Shown here piece by piece: positions 39,007-47,918 of a stretch of DNA of 64,000 nucleotides. The translations under genes and the position numbers were made by a program. A model generated the notes under the pieces. The model was given only the letters and a program-made list of their open reading frames with translations. It was not told where the DNA came from and made no database searches. The DNA comes from Staphylococcus sp. 17KM0847. Lineage in GTDB: Bacteria; Bacillota; Bacilli; Staphylococcales; Staphylococcaceae. How positions within the stretch are numbered: position 1 is the first letter of the stretch; the number at the start of each line of letters is the position of its first letter. The stretch is from assembly GCF_013463155.1 (NCBI RefSeq), contig NZ_CP040781.1:806001-870000 (forward strand), given 5' to 3'.

Positions 39007-39060
39007 CTCTAGCTATATTATAGCTTATATTAACTACCGTTGCATTATTCTATATAGATA
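39007..39060 (-). promoter_or_regulatory. CRISPR leader and promoter
   Basis: On the minus strand a TATAAT lies 10-15 nt before the first repeat (GCTATAATATAGCTAGAG). The same bases, slightly changed, precede the remnant array at 29274. No good -35 is visible. 39061-39285 shows no gene. Confidence 0.6.
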
Positions 39061-39307
39061 TATTTGTCTCTCTTTGAGTAGATTCACAAAGTAATAAGAG
39101 TGTGGGGAGATAAGTAGTCTAGGTATTATAATATTGGTTATCGTTTTTAAATAATATTGAGTTACAAATAATCGACTATGAATTGATGTATAACTACACT
39201 TTTGTAGTAGAGGTGAGATCATTACGATGATTGGGAGAACGTCATCTGTTCAAATAATAATTATATTCCTTTATTTTTCAGAAAAACGTGTTTTATTAGA
39301 AAACGCA

Positions 39308-39337
39308 TTGACGTAGTATAGGTTAAAATGATAAAGT
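39308..39337 (+). promoter_or_regulatory. tracrRNA promoter
   Basis: TTGACG (39308-39313), 18 bp, extended -10 TGATAAAGT (39329-39337). Predicted start is near 39345. Confidence 0.7.
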
Positions 39338-39344
39338 GTAAACA

Positions 39345-39440
39345 CAAGTTAGATACTTGTACTTATACCAAAAATTACAGAATCTACTAAAACAAGACAT
39401 TATGTCGTGTTTATCCCATCATTCTTGATGGGATTTTTTT
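39345..39440 (+). ncRNA. tracrRNA
   Basis: Anti-repeat from 39360 (ACTTATACCAAAAATTACAG, a 2-for-1 base bulge, CTACTAAAAC) is complementary to the transcribed CRISPR repeat. It is followed by the nexus-like hairpin GACA/TGTC (39396-39406), CGTGTTTATC as in the S. aureus tracrRNA, and the terminator ATCCCATC/GATGGGAT plus seven T. It reads toward cas9, opposite to the array. Confidence 0.95.
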
Positions 39441-39482
39441 GTGAATATAGTGTTTTAAGCGACTAAAAGTATCGTTTGTGTC

Positions 39483-39533
39483 AATATATAAATTTACTTG
39501 TTTTATAATGATTATTTATATTAATATATAAAT
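39483..39533 (+). promoter_or_regulatory. cas9 promoter region with direct repeat
   Basis: AATATATAAAT occurs at 39483-39493 and 39523-39533, each followed by a CTTGTTT motif, around a -10 TATAAT at 39504-39509. The repeats could be binding sites of a regulator. No good -35 is present. Confidence 0.45.
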
Positions 39534-39599
39534 CTTGTTTCGAAAAACCCCAACTCAACTTATAATAAAATTGAATATATCAAAAGAGGGGGTTACTAT

Positions 39600-42500
39600 A
39601 TGTCTCGGCCATTTATTTTAGGTTTAGATATTGGGATTACATCTGTGGGTTACGGTTTGATTGATTATGATTCAAAAGAAATTATTGATGCAGGTGTAAG
39701 GATTTTTCCTGAAGCGGATAAGGGTAATAATGAAGGAAGACGTTCTAAGAGAGGAGCGAGACGTTTAAAGCGTAGAAGAATTCATCGTTTAGAACGTGTG
39801 AAGACGTTGTTGGCTCAATATCAAATTATTACTGATAATGTTCCTAAAAGCAATCAGCCTTATGATATTAGGGTGAAAGGATTAACAGAGTGTTTAACTA
39901 AAGAAGAGCTTGCAGTTGCACTTTTGCATATAGCCAAGCGTCGAGGTATTCATAATGTTAGTGTTCAGATAGATGATAATGATGGGGATGTTAATAGCCT
40001 ATCAACAAAAGAACAGCTGAATCAAAATGCACGTGAGTTAGATCAGCGTTTTGTTTGTGAACTTCAAAAAGAACGTTTAGAAATTAACGGAAAAGTGAGA
40101 GGTGAACAAAATAGGTTTCTCACAAAAGACATTATTCGTGAGGCGCAACAATTAATAGATACACAAAGACAATTTTATCCTGATTTGGATGAGTTATTTG
40201 AAAAAAAGTATATTCAGTTAGTTGAAACACGTCGTGAGTATTTTGAAGGTCCCGGAGAGGGAAGCCCGTATGGATGGAATGCAGATATAAAAAAATGGTA
40301 CCAACTCATGATGGGACAATGTACATATTATCCTGAAGAATTGCGAAGTGTTAAACATACCTATACAGCAGCGCTATTTAATGCATTAAATGACCTTAAC
40401 AATTTAGTGATTGCTAGAGACAACTATTCAAAGTTAGAATATTTTGAAAAATATCATATTATTGAAAATGTATTTAAACAGAAGAAAAATCCTACATTAA
40501 AACAAATTGCTAAAGAAATTGGTGTAGCGGAGCAGGATATTAAGGGATATAGAGTGACAAAGTCCGGTCAACCACAATTTACAACATTTAAACTCTTTCA
40601 TGATTTAAAACAAGTAGTGAAAGATAAAAAGATATTGGAAGATGTTGTATTGTTGGATCAAATCGCAGAGGTTATAACAATTTATCAAGATGAAACTTCT
40701 ATTATTGAAGCTTTGAATCAGTTGGAGTATCTGTTGACCGAACAAGATAAGCGTGAAATTGCAAAACTAACAGGGTATAGTGGAACGCATCGTTTATCAC
40801 TCAAGTGTATGAATAGTGTTATGGATGAGTTATGGCATACAACCTATAATCAAATGGAGATATTTACAAGGTTAGGTATGGAACCTAAAAAGTATGAGTT
40901 AGCAAATCAACAATATATTCCAACAAATATTATAGAGGACTATATTTTATCTCCTGTTGTAAAACGCTCTTTTAAGCAAGCCATTGAGGTTGTGAATGCA
41001 GTTATCAAAAGATATGGATTGCCTAAAAATATTGTTATTGAATTAGCACGTGAGAAGAACTCGAAGGAAAAAAAGAAATTTTTAAATGATGTACAGAAGT
41101 GTAATGAAAAAACACGACAGCGGATTGAAGAGATCATAGCTGAATATAACAGTGAAAATGCAAAATATTTAATTCAAAAAATTAGATTACATGATGCACA
41201 AGAAGGTAAATGTCTGTATTCTTTAAAGGATATACCTTTAGAAGATTTGCTAAGAAACCCTAATCATTATGAAATAGATCATATTATTCCAAGGTCTGTA
41301 TCGTTTGATAATTCAATGCATAATAAAGTACTTGTTCATCAAGAACAAAATAGTAAAAAAAGCAATAGGACACCATACCAATATTTAACGTCAGCTGAAG
41401 CAGATATTGACTACGCTCAATTTAAACAACATATTTTGAATCTTGCGAAAAATAAAGAGAGAATGAGTAAGAAAAAAAGAGAATATCTTTTAGAAGAACG
41501 TGATATTAATAAATATACGATTCAGAAAGAATTTATTAATCGAAATTTAGTTGATACACGATATGCAACACGAGAATTAACGACATTATTAAAAGCTTAC
41601 TTTCATGCAAATGGTTTAGATGTTAAAGTCAAAACATTAAACGGAGGTTTTACAAACTTCCTTAGAAGAAGGTGGGGATTTAAAAAAGAGCGAGATGATG
41701 GTTATAAACATCATGCTGAAGATGCACTGATTATCGCAAGTGCAGATTATTTATTTAAAGAGCATGAAATGTTAAAAGCATTGAAAGAGATTACTGATTT
41801 GGGTGAAGAACAAGACCGTTCAAGCATTAGAGATGATAAGGCGTATCGTGCAATATTTGATCAGAAATATAAAATGAAAGATATTAAAGACTTTGAAATT
41901 ACTAAATTTTCACATCGTGTTGATAAAAAACCTAATCGTCAACTTATCAATGATACATTATATTCAACAAGACAAAAAGATGGAGAAATATTAGTTATTG
42001 ATATATTGAAAAATTTATATGACAAAAATAATGAAAAGGTTAAAAAAATTTATCAAAAAGAGGCAGAAAAATTCTTAATGGCACAACATGATCCAGCAAC
42101 ATTTGAGAAGTTTGAAACTATTATGAAGCAATATGAGAATGAAAAAAATCCACTTGCTCAATATCATGAAGAAACAGGAGATTACCTTAGAAAATATGCT
42201 AAAAATGGTCAAGGTCCAGTAGTGAAAAAAATGAAATATTATAGCAAGAAGTTGGGAGAGCATTTAGATATTACGCATAAATATCAACAAGCAAGAAATA
42301 AAGTGGTTCAATTATCTCAAAAATCATTCCGCTTTGATATTTACTCTACTGAAAAAGGGTATAAAATGTTGGGTATTTCATATCTTGATTTAAAAAAAGA
42401 AAAGCAACATTATGTTATCCCACAAGAGAGCTACCATCAAATGAAAGAGACTAAATCTATTGAAGAAAAAGATATATTTATAGGTAGTTTTTACACTAAC

Positions 42501-42758
42501 GATATCATCAAAATAGATGGAGCATTTTATCGTGTTATTGGAGTGAGTAGTGATTCACGCAATATTATTGAAGTAGATAACGTACATATTTCTCAAAAAC
42601 AATATGCAAAGCAACATGATAATGTATCTCCACGTATTAAAATCACAATTGGAAAGAAAATTGGGAGTATTGAAAAGTATCATACAGATATTTTAGGAAA
42701 CCGTTATAAAAGTCAACCTATATCTCGACCGCAGCTTATTTTTAAGAAGGGGTTTTAA
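39600..42758 (+). CDS. cas9: Cas9 endonuclease, S. aureus type (compact, type II)
   Basis: RNA-guided double-strand DNA nuclease that cleaves targets selected by crRNA:tracrRNA. 1052 residues, orthologous over its full length to the 1053-residue SaCas9. RuvC-I ILGLDIGITSVGYG holds Asp10; the arginine bridge helix RRSKRGARRLKRRR follows; RuvC-II Glu481 (VIELAREKNSK); HNH His561 (YEIDHIIPRS); RuvC-III KHHAEDALIIA with His705 and Asp708. All catalytic residues are intact. The C-terminal PAM-interacting domain diverges: Ser983, Ser984 and Ile989 replace Asn985, Asn986 and Arg991 of SaCas9; Arg1012 matches Arg1015. No cas1, cas2 or csn2 is nearby. GAGGGGG precedes ATG 39600. Confidence 0.98.
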   Translation: MSRPFILGLDIGITSVGYGLIDYDSKEIIDAGVRIFPEADKGNNEGRRSKRGARRLKRRRIHRLERVKTLLAQYQIITDNVPKSNQPYDIRVKGLTECLTKEELAVALLHIAKRRGIHNVSVQIDDNDGDVNSLSTKEQLNQNARELDQRFVCELQKERLEINGKVRGEQNRFLTKDIIREAQQLIDTQRQFYPDLDELFEKKYIQLVETRREYFEGPGEGSPYGWNADIKKWYQLMMGQCTYYPEELRSVKHTYTAALFNALNDLNNLVIARDNYSKLEYFEKYHIIENVFKQKKNPTLKQIAKEIGVAEQDIKGYRVTKSGQPQFTTFKLFHDLKQVVKDKKILEDVVLLDQIAEVITIYQDETSIIEALNQLEYLLTEQDKREIAKLTGYSGTHRLSLKCMNSVMDELWHTTYNQMEIFTRLGMEPKKYELANQQYIPTNIIEDYILSPVVKRSFKQAIEVVNAVIKRYGLPKNIVIELAREKNSKEKKKFLNDVQKCNEKTRQRIEEIIAEYNSENAKYLIQKIRLHDAQEGKCLYSLKDIPLEDLLRNPNHYEIDHIIPRSVSFDNSMHNKVLVHQEQNSKKSNRTPYQYLTSAEADIDYAQFKQHILNLAKNKERMSKKKREYLLEERDINKYTIQKEFINRNLVDTRYATRELTTLLKAYFHANGLDVKVKTLNGGFTNFLRRRWGFKKERDDGYKHHAEDALIIASADYLFKEHEMLKALKEITDLGEEQDRSSIRDDKAYRAIFDQKYKMKDIKDFEITKFSHRVDKKPNRQLINDTLYSTRQKDGEILVIDILKNLYDKNNEKVKKIYQKEAEKFLMAQHDPATFEKFETIMKQYENEKNPLAQYHEETGDYLRKYAKNGQGPVVKKMKYYSKKLGEHLDITHKYQQARNKVVQLSQKSFRFDIYSTEKGYKMLGISYLDLKKEKQHYVIPQESYHQMKETKSIEEKDIFIGSFYTNDIIKIDGAFYRVIGVSSDSRNIIEVDNVHISQKQYAKQHDNVSPRIKITIGKKIGSIEKYHTDILGNRYKSQPISRPQLIFKKGF

Positions 42759-42803
42759 CTATATACCTTAAAGCTGTAAATATCGTTTTCGTTCATATTC
42801 TGA

Positions 42804-43043
42804 ATTACAACAATTATATTAGATGCACAAGTACGACAAACCCAAGGACTATGTTTACCTCAAAAAATCATCAATAGTCTTAATATGAAAGGAAATCAAG
42901 AAATATTGATCAGTATAGAGGGCGATACATTGATTCTAAAACCTAAAGCTATTCATGAACTATTTTTAGACTGGGAAGATGATGGCGTCAGAAGTGAAGA
43001 GATGAATTGGGGATTAGCTAAAGGTGAGGAATTAGATTGGTAA
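42804..43043 (+). pseudogene. PemI/MazE-type antitoxin remnant
   Basis: About 79 codons resembling PemI: ITTIILDAQVRQTQGLCLPQ (AbrB-like DNA-binding part), then ILISIEGDTLILKPK and the toxin-binding tail LFLDWEDDGVRSEEMNWGL. The expected ATG is ATT (42804) preceded by a stop, so the normal start is lost; a shorter product from ATG 42885 is possible. It directly follows cas9 and overlaps a pemK fragment. Confidence 0.7.
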
Positions 43044-43102
43044 AAGAAGTATCACAAGGTGATGTATTTTATGTAGACTTTAATCCTAGAGAGGAATATT
43101 GA
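43037..43102 (+). pseudogene. PemK/MazF-type toxin fragment
   Basis: Only the first 21 codons of the mRNA-cleaving toxin, VKEVSQGDVFYVDFNPREE, remain before a stop. A short piece (KTGHNNQYDVAKVT, about 43184-43230) may be its far end. The catalytic part is gone, so no toxin can be made. Confidence 0.65.
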
Positions 43103-43278
43103 GAGATAAAGTTAAGGTTTAATTCTATTAATTATGATGACATCAATTATACGATTGATAGTAGGGGATGTTAATGCTTTCTGAAAGTAAAAACAGGTCA
43201 TAACAATCAGTACGATGTCGCAAAGGTGACATTTATATGATCAGTAATTATTTTTATTTTGAATTCAGTTTGGTAGAG

Positions 43279-43323
43279 AAACACCACAAAAATCCTTTGA
43301 AGTGGATTTTTGTGGTGTTTTTC
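43279..43323. terminator. Bidirectional terminator
   Basis: AACACCACAAAAATCC pairs with GGATTTTTGTGGTGTT; T-rich both ways. It closes the accessory region and the usp gene. Confidence 0.88.
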
Positions 43324-43366
43324 ATTAGGCTAGGGATTATGTCACAGCCTCTTTTGTTGTTCAATA

Positions 43367-43870
43367 TTAGATGTTGAAGTCTTTTAAAAATTCAGTTGTT
43401 GCTACTTTTGGTTTAAATGTTTCTGGAATTTGTTCAGTACGAACGACTAATACGTCACAAGATGCATGGCGTACGATAGCTTCAGATACAGAGCCGACAA
43501 TAAAGCGTTCAACGGCATTTAAACCAGATGTACCACACATAATCAAGTCAACATCTAAATGTTCTTCGCTCGCAAGTTTAGGGATGAGTGACTTAGGTGA
43601 GCCGAATTCTAGGCGTGTTTCAACATCAGTAACACCTTCGTCAATTGCCACTTTTTTGTAGCCGTCTAACAATTTCTCAGCAAATGTTTTAGATTTTTCT
43701 GTGAAATGAGAGTCGTAAACTTCAAAAGATGTGTACGTGCGAGAATCGATGACATTGATGATTGTTAATTTTGCATTGTTACGTTTCGCTACCGCCACGG
43801 CCTTGTTGAATGCCCATTCTGCTTCGTGAGAGCCATCGACAGCAATTAATATATTTTTGTACATTAGCAT
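43367..43870 (-). CDS. Universal stress protein UspA family
   Basis: 167 residues, Rossmann-like nucleotide-binding fold. ILIAVDGSHEAEWAF begins the fold, and GTSGLNAVERFIVGSVSE with the final VLVVR is the G-2x-G-9x-GS/T ATP-binding signature. It closely resembles the S. aureus protein encoded next to ald. ATG 43870 (or 43864) follows GGGG; an extended -10 TGGTATAAT sits about 40 nt upstream. Divergent from ald. Confidence 0.92.
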   Translation of the reverse strand: MLMYKNILIAVDGSHEAEWAFNKAVAVAKRNNAKLTIINVIDSRTYTSFEVYDSHFTEKSKTFAEKLLDGYKKVAIDEGVTDVETRLEFGSPKSLIPKLASEEHLDVDLIMCGTSGLNAVERFIVGSVSEAIVRHASCDVLVVRTEQIPETFKPKVATTEFLKDFNI

Positions 43871-43934
43871 GGCAAAAACCCCTTTCTTATTTCATCTTTA
43901 TTATACCATAAATTTATATAAACGGGTATCGTTA

Positions 43935-43948
43935 TGATTGCGCTTACA
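43935..43948 (+). promoter_or_regulatory. cre-like site upstream of ald
   Basis: TGATTGCGCTTACA fits the CcpA cre consensus at all but two positions, in the divergent promoter region of usp and ald. Confidence 0.4.
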
Positions 43949-43986
43949 TAATTGATGCGTTATTATTGTGTTGGAGGTGTAGGAGT

Positions 43987-45102
43987 ATGAAAATTGGAAT
44001 TCCTAAGGAGATAAAGAACAATGAAAACCGTGTAAGTTTATCACCAAGTGGGGTGCATGCACTCGTTGAAGCTGGACATACTGTTCTTGTTGAAAAGAGC
44101 GCAGGTGAGGGGTCTTACTTTGAAGATAAACATTACATCGAAGTAGGTGCACAAATTGTTGATACAGCTGCACAAGCTTGGGATGTAGACATGGTTGTGA
44201 AGGTAAAAGAACCTTTAGAGGAAGAATATGGTTACTTCAGAGAAGGCCTTATTTTATTCACATATTTACATTTGGCAAATGAACCTAAGTTAACTGAGGC
44301 ACTTGTTGAAAAGAAAGTGATCGGTATTGCTTATGAAACAGTACAACTTGCAGATCGTTCATTGCCATTGTTGACACCGATGAGTGAGGTTGCTGGTCGT
44401 ATGTCAGCGCAAATTGGTGCACAGTTCTTACAACGCTTTAATGGTGGTATGGGAATTTTATTAGGTGGTATTCCGGGCGTTCAAAAAGGAAAGGTAACGA
44501 TTATCGGTGGGGGCCAAGCAGGTACAAATGCTGCTAAGATTGCACTTGGCTTAGGTGCAGATGTTACAATCCTTGATGTCAATGCAAAACGCCTACAAGA
44601 GTTAGAAGATTTGTTTGATGGTCGTGTGCATACAATTATGTCAAACCCATTAAACATTGAAGAAAATGTTAAAGAGAGTGACTTGGTTATTGGTGCAGTA
44701 TTAATTCCAGGGGCAAAAGCACCAACACTTGTTACTGAGGACATGATTAAACAAATGAAACCGGGTTCAGTTGTCGTGGATATTGCGATTGACCAAGGTG
44801 GTATCTTTGAAACAACAGATAAGATTACAACGCATGATAATCCAACATACATTAAGCATGGTGTTGTGCATTATGCCGTTGCGAATATGCCGGGTGCAGT
44901 ACCACGTACATCAACGATTGGTTTAAACAATGCAACATTACCATATGCATTACAACTTGCGAACAAAGGCTATAAACAAGCATTAACAGATAATGTACCA
45001 TTGTCTCACGGCTTGAATACATTTAATGGTTTAGTTACAAACAAACCTGTTGCTGAAGCGTTCGATCTTACGTATACGCCAGTGACTGAAGTTTTACAAT
45101 AA
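43987..45102 (+). CDS. ald: Alanine dehydrogenase
   Basis: Reversible NAD-dependent deamination of L-alanine to pyruvate and ammonia. 371 residues with the N-terminal signature [18 protein letters not shown], the active-site Lys/His segments (VKVKEP, FTYLHLA) and the Rossmann loop [26 protein letters not shown] precedes ATG 43987; an open frame back to 43966 is not used. Converges with pepQ over a shared terminator. Confidence 0.96.
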   Translation: MKIGIPKEIKNNENRVSLSPSGVHALVEAGHTVLVEKSAGEGSYFEDKHYIEVGAQIVDTAAQAWDVDMVVKVKEPLEEEYGYFREGLILFTYLHLANEPKLTEALVEKKVIGIAYETVQLADRSLPLLTPMSEVAGRMSAQIGAQFLQRFNGGMGILLGGIPGVQKGKVTIIGGGQAGTNAAKIALGLGADVTILDVNAKRLQELEDLFDGRVHTIMSNPLNIEENVKESDLVIGAVLIPGAKAPTLVTEDMIKQMKPGSVVVDIAIDQGGIFETTDKITTHDNPTYIKHGVVHYAVANMPGAVPRTSTIGLNNATLPYALQLANKGYKQALTDNVPLSHGLNTFNGLVTNKPVAEAFDLTYTPVTEVLQ

Positions 45103-45105
45103 GAT

Positions 45106-45154
45106 AAAAAGCGTAGTGCTTGTCAGATTGGATTCGACAGGCACTACGCTTTTA
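45106..45154. terminator. Bidirectional terminator between ald and pepQ
   Basis: AAAAAGCGTAGTGCTTGTC pairs with GACAGGCACTACGCTTTT. Confidence 0.92.
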
Positions 45155-45162
45155 TTTATTCG

Positions 45163-46218
45163 TTATTTAGGCGCGTTGGATAGGCTTTCGTAGCCATTTT
45201 CAGTTACTAAAATATCATCCTCAATACGAACACCTGCAACGTTAGGGACGTAAATACCGGGTTCGATGGTAATAACCATACCTGCTTCTAATAGATTATG
45301 ATTTGTATGAGAAACATCTTGATATTCGTGTGCTTCTAAGCCCAGACCATGACCTAGACGATGAGGAAAATATTCTCCGTATCCTGCCTCTTCAATAATG
45401 CCACGTGCAATACGATCCAATTCACTTAATGGCACACCGGGTTTGATGGCTTCGATTGCTGTTTGTTCAGCTTGTTTTACAATGTGATAAATATTATGTG
45501 CTTCTTTGCTTGGATTTCCGAAAGCGACAGTACGTGTAATATCACTGCAATAGTAGTCGTAAATCACACCTAAATCAAATAGGACATATTCATCATTTTG
45601 AAGTTTACGTTCTCCGGGTGTACCGTGTGGGGCAGCAGCATGATCGCCAAACAAGACCATCGTATCAAAGCTCATCTCACTGACACCATGTTTTTTGATT
45701 TCATTTTCAATATGATTGACAACTTCTCGTTCTGTGACACCGACTTTTAAAAAAGCGGTACCTATTTCAACACATTTGTCTGCAAGTTGTGCAGCTTGGC
45801 GCATGGCTGTAATTTCATCTGATGTTTTAACATTACGCAGTTGTTTTAATGTTAAGTCGATGCTGTTGAAAGATTGTACGCCGAATGCCGTTTGTAATTC
45901 ATTGTAACGCTGTACAGTTAGATGACTTTCTTCTATTAACAATGTGTCGAATTTTGCATCATATTTGGCATAGGGATTTTCAGTATCGAGATAACCTATA
46001 ATATCACCATCATATGGGGAGGCCTTTACTTCTTCGACATCAAGTTGTGGGACAAATAGTGTTTGTTGTCCTTCTTTTGTGATTAACAGTGCAAAAAGAC
46101 GCTCATGAGGTTCGCTTTTAAAACCTGTTAAATAAAAAATATTAATAGGATTAGAAACCCATATCGCATCTGCTTGCTTGTCTTGGATCGTTTGTACTAA
46201 TTGCGCTATTTTTGTCAT
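45163..46218 (-). CDS. pepQ: Xaa-Pro dipeptidase (M24 metallopeptidase)
   Basis: Cleaves X-Pro dipeptides. 351 residues: creatinase-like N-domain, then the pita-bread domain with metal ligands Asp ([17 protein letters not shown]), His ([13 protein letters not shown]) and two Glu ([14 protein letters not shown]). AAGGAGGAT precedes ATG 46218. The 245 bp upstream hold no gene. Confidence 0.93.
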   Translation of the reverse strand: MTKIAQLVQTIQDKQADAIWVSNPINIFYLTGFKSEPHERLFALLITKEGQQTLFVPQLDVEEVKASPYDGDIIGYLDTENPYAKYDAKFDTLLIEESHLTVQRYNELQTAFGVQSFNSIDLTLKQLRNVKTSDEITAMRQAAQLADKCVEIGTAFLKVGVTEREVVNHIENEIKKHGVSEMSFDTMVLFGDHAAAPHGTPGERKLQNDEYVLFDLGVIYDYYCSDITRTVAFGNPSKEAHNIYHIVKQAEQTAIEAIKPGVPLSELDRIARGIIEEAGYGEYFPHRLGHGLGLEAHEYQDVSHTNHNLLEAGMVITIEPGIYVPNVAGVRIEDDILVTENGYESLSNAPK

Positions 46219-46463
46219 AATAATCCTCCTTGATCTATTGCTGTTTGTGGGGACAACACGCCATTACGCACATACGTGCTGGAAATAAGAAATGATAGTC
46301 ACCTAGTTAGTGATTAAGACTTATTTGTCGATTGTTGATATTGTCTGTCACCCATTCTCTTTTATTGTATGTCAGTTATTTTTAAAATTCAAACAATGGT
46401 ATATGTGTATGATTAAGAACAGCGTGGTATAGTAATGATAACAGTAAAAAGGAGGAATGCTAC

Positions 46464-47153
46464 ATGAAGTTATCTTATCATGGTCAATCGGTCGTTTATT
46501 TCGAGTCGAATGGTAAGAAAGGAATCATTGACCCATTTATCACTGGAAATGCATTGAGTGACTTAGATGTTGAAACATTAGAACTTGACTATATTATTTT
46601 GACACATTGTCACGAAGATCATTTTGGGGATACGATTGAATTGGCACAGCGTACGCAAGCTACTGTTGTTGGAACGGCAGAATTAGCCAACTATTTGTCA
46701 ACCGCTAAAGGGATTGATAACGTACATCCCATGAATATTGGTGGGCAGTGGACGTTTGATTTTGGTAAATTAAAATTTGTACAAGCATTTCATAGTTCGA
46801 GTTTAATGAATGATGAAGGTATTCCTATTTATTTAGGTATGCCGATGGGCGTTATTTTAGAATTAGAAGGGACAACTGTATATCATACAGGAGATACTGC
46901 ATTATTTAGTGATATGAAGCTCATCGCAGATCGTCATCCTGTTGATGTATGTTTTATTCCAATTGGTGATAATTTCACAATGGGAATTGAAGATGCAAGC
47001 TATGCGATTAATACATTCATACAACCTAAAGTGACAGTACCTATTCATTTCAATACATTCCCACTCATTGAACAAGATCCAGAAGCATTCAAAGCTGCAG
47101 TTCATGCTGGAGAGGTACAAGTTTTACAACCCGGTGAAGCAGTTCAAATCTAG
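46464..47153 (+). CDS. Metal-dependent hydrolase, UPF0173 family
   Basis: Metallo-beta-lactamase fold, 229 residues. [10 protein letters not shown] is the HxHxDH metal motif, AFHSSS and YHTGDTALF add ligands and PIHFNTFP is the last one. Family UPF0173, between pepQ and a usp gene in S. aureus also. Substrate unknown. AAGGAGGA precedes ATG 46464. Confidence 0.9.
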   Translation: MKLSYHGQSVVYFESNGKKGIIDPFITGNALSDLDVETLELDYIILTHCHEDHFGDTIELAQRTQATVVGTAELANYLSTAKGIDNVHPMNIGGQWTFDFGKLKFVQAFHSSSLMNDEGIPIYLGMPMGVILELEGTTVYHTGDTALFSDMKLIADRHPVDVCFIPIGDNFTMGIEDASYAINTFIQPKVTVPIHFNTFPLIEQDPEAFKAAVHAGEVQVLQPGEAVQI

Positions 47154-47162
47154 TCTATCAAT

Positions 47163-47206
47163 AAAAAGTGAGCCTATAACTGTTTGATACAGTTTGGCTC
47201 ACTTTT
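47163..47206. terminator. Bidirectional terminator
   Basis: AAAAAGTGAGCC pairs with GGCTCACTTTT between converging genes. Confidence 0.9.
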
Positions 47207-47210
47207 ATTA

Positions 47211-47624
47211 TTATTTGACGATTAATACAGGAATCTTAGCACGTTTTGCAACTTTATGGCTGACGCTGCCGAGTACGAATTTTTTGGCTTCTTCAGCTTT
47301 GCGGTTACTCAAAACCACGATATCGTACTGTCCACTATTCGCAAATGCCACAATTTTCTCTTTAGGGTTCCCACGTTCAATCACTTCCTCATAACGAACA
47401 TGGTTGGCTTCCAAAGTTTCACGTGTTGGACTCATTTTGTTATGACGAATTGTTTTCAATTCATCAAAGTGTGTACCCATCTTGACAGAAGCTTGAACAT
47501 CTTGCTCACCGATAACGTTTAATAGTGTAACGACGGTATCCTCTCCTGCAAGTTTCACCACTTCTTGTAGAGCTTTAGCATTTTTTAAGTCTGTGTCGAC
47601 TGCGAGTAGTATATTTTTATGCAT
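47211..47624 (-). CDS. Universal stress protein family, short
   Basis: 137 residues from ATG 47624 (AAGGAGG upstream). ILLAVDTDLKNA and VVLSNRKAEEAKKFVLGSVSHKV show the Usp fold; the ATP loop is less canonical (SNRKAEE instead of GxxG) than in the protein at 43367, so nucleotide binding may be lost. Divergent from ytoI, 294 bp away. That gap holds promoters only. Confidence 0.88.
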   Translation of the reverse strand: MHKNILLAVDTDLKNAKALQEVVKLAGEDTVVTLLNVIGEQDVQASVKMGTHFDELKTIRHNKMSPTRETLEANHVRYEEVIERGNPKEKIVAFANSGQYDIVVLSNRKAEEAKKFVLGSVSHKVAKRAKIPVLIVK

Positions 47625-47918
47625 CTCAATCAACCTCCTTAATGCTAGTGTAAACAATATCATACTAAAATGCTATGCTTGTAGGTATTTTTTTGAAAAT
47701 CTATACATTGAAGAAGCATCGCAATATTTTATAAAAAAAGTTATAATGTATAAGATATATAGGTATAAGGCGTATCAAAATACCTAAATAGAAATAGAGA
47801 TGTTTTAGAAAATGTAAAGTGTAAAACTAGTGTTCCTATAATATCTTATAAGCTTGTGACAACTGGGAGTTACCCATTCAAAAGTGCCATCATGCAAAGA
47901 AGAGGTGTGAAATAGTCA

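Noticed and set aside
39440..39599. A target for a long tracrRNA guide in the cas9 promoter
   Set aside because: Best match is a seven-base GAAAAAC that is not contiguous to the guide's 3' end and has no suitable PAM; not claimed as a target.
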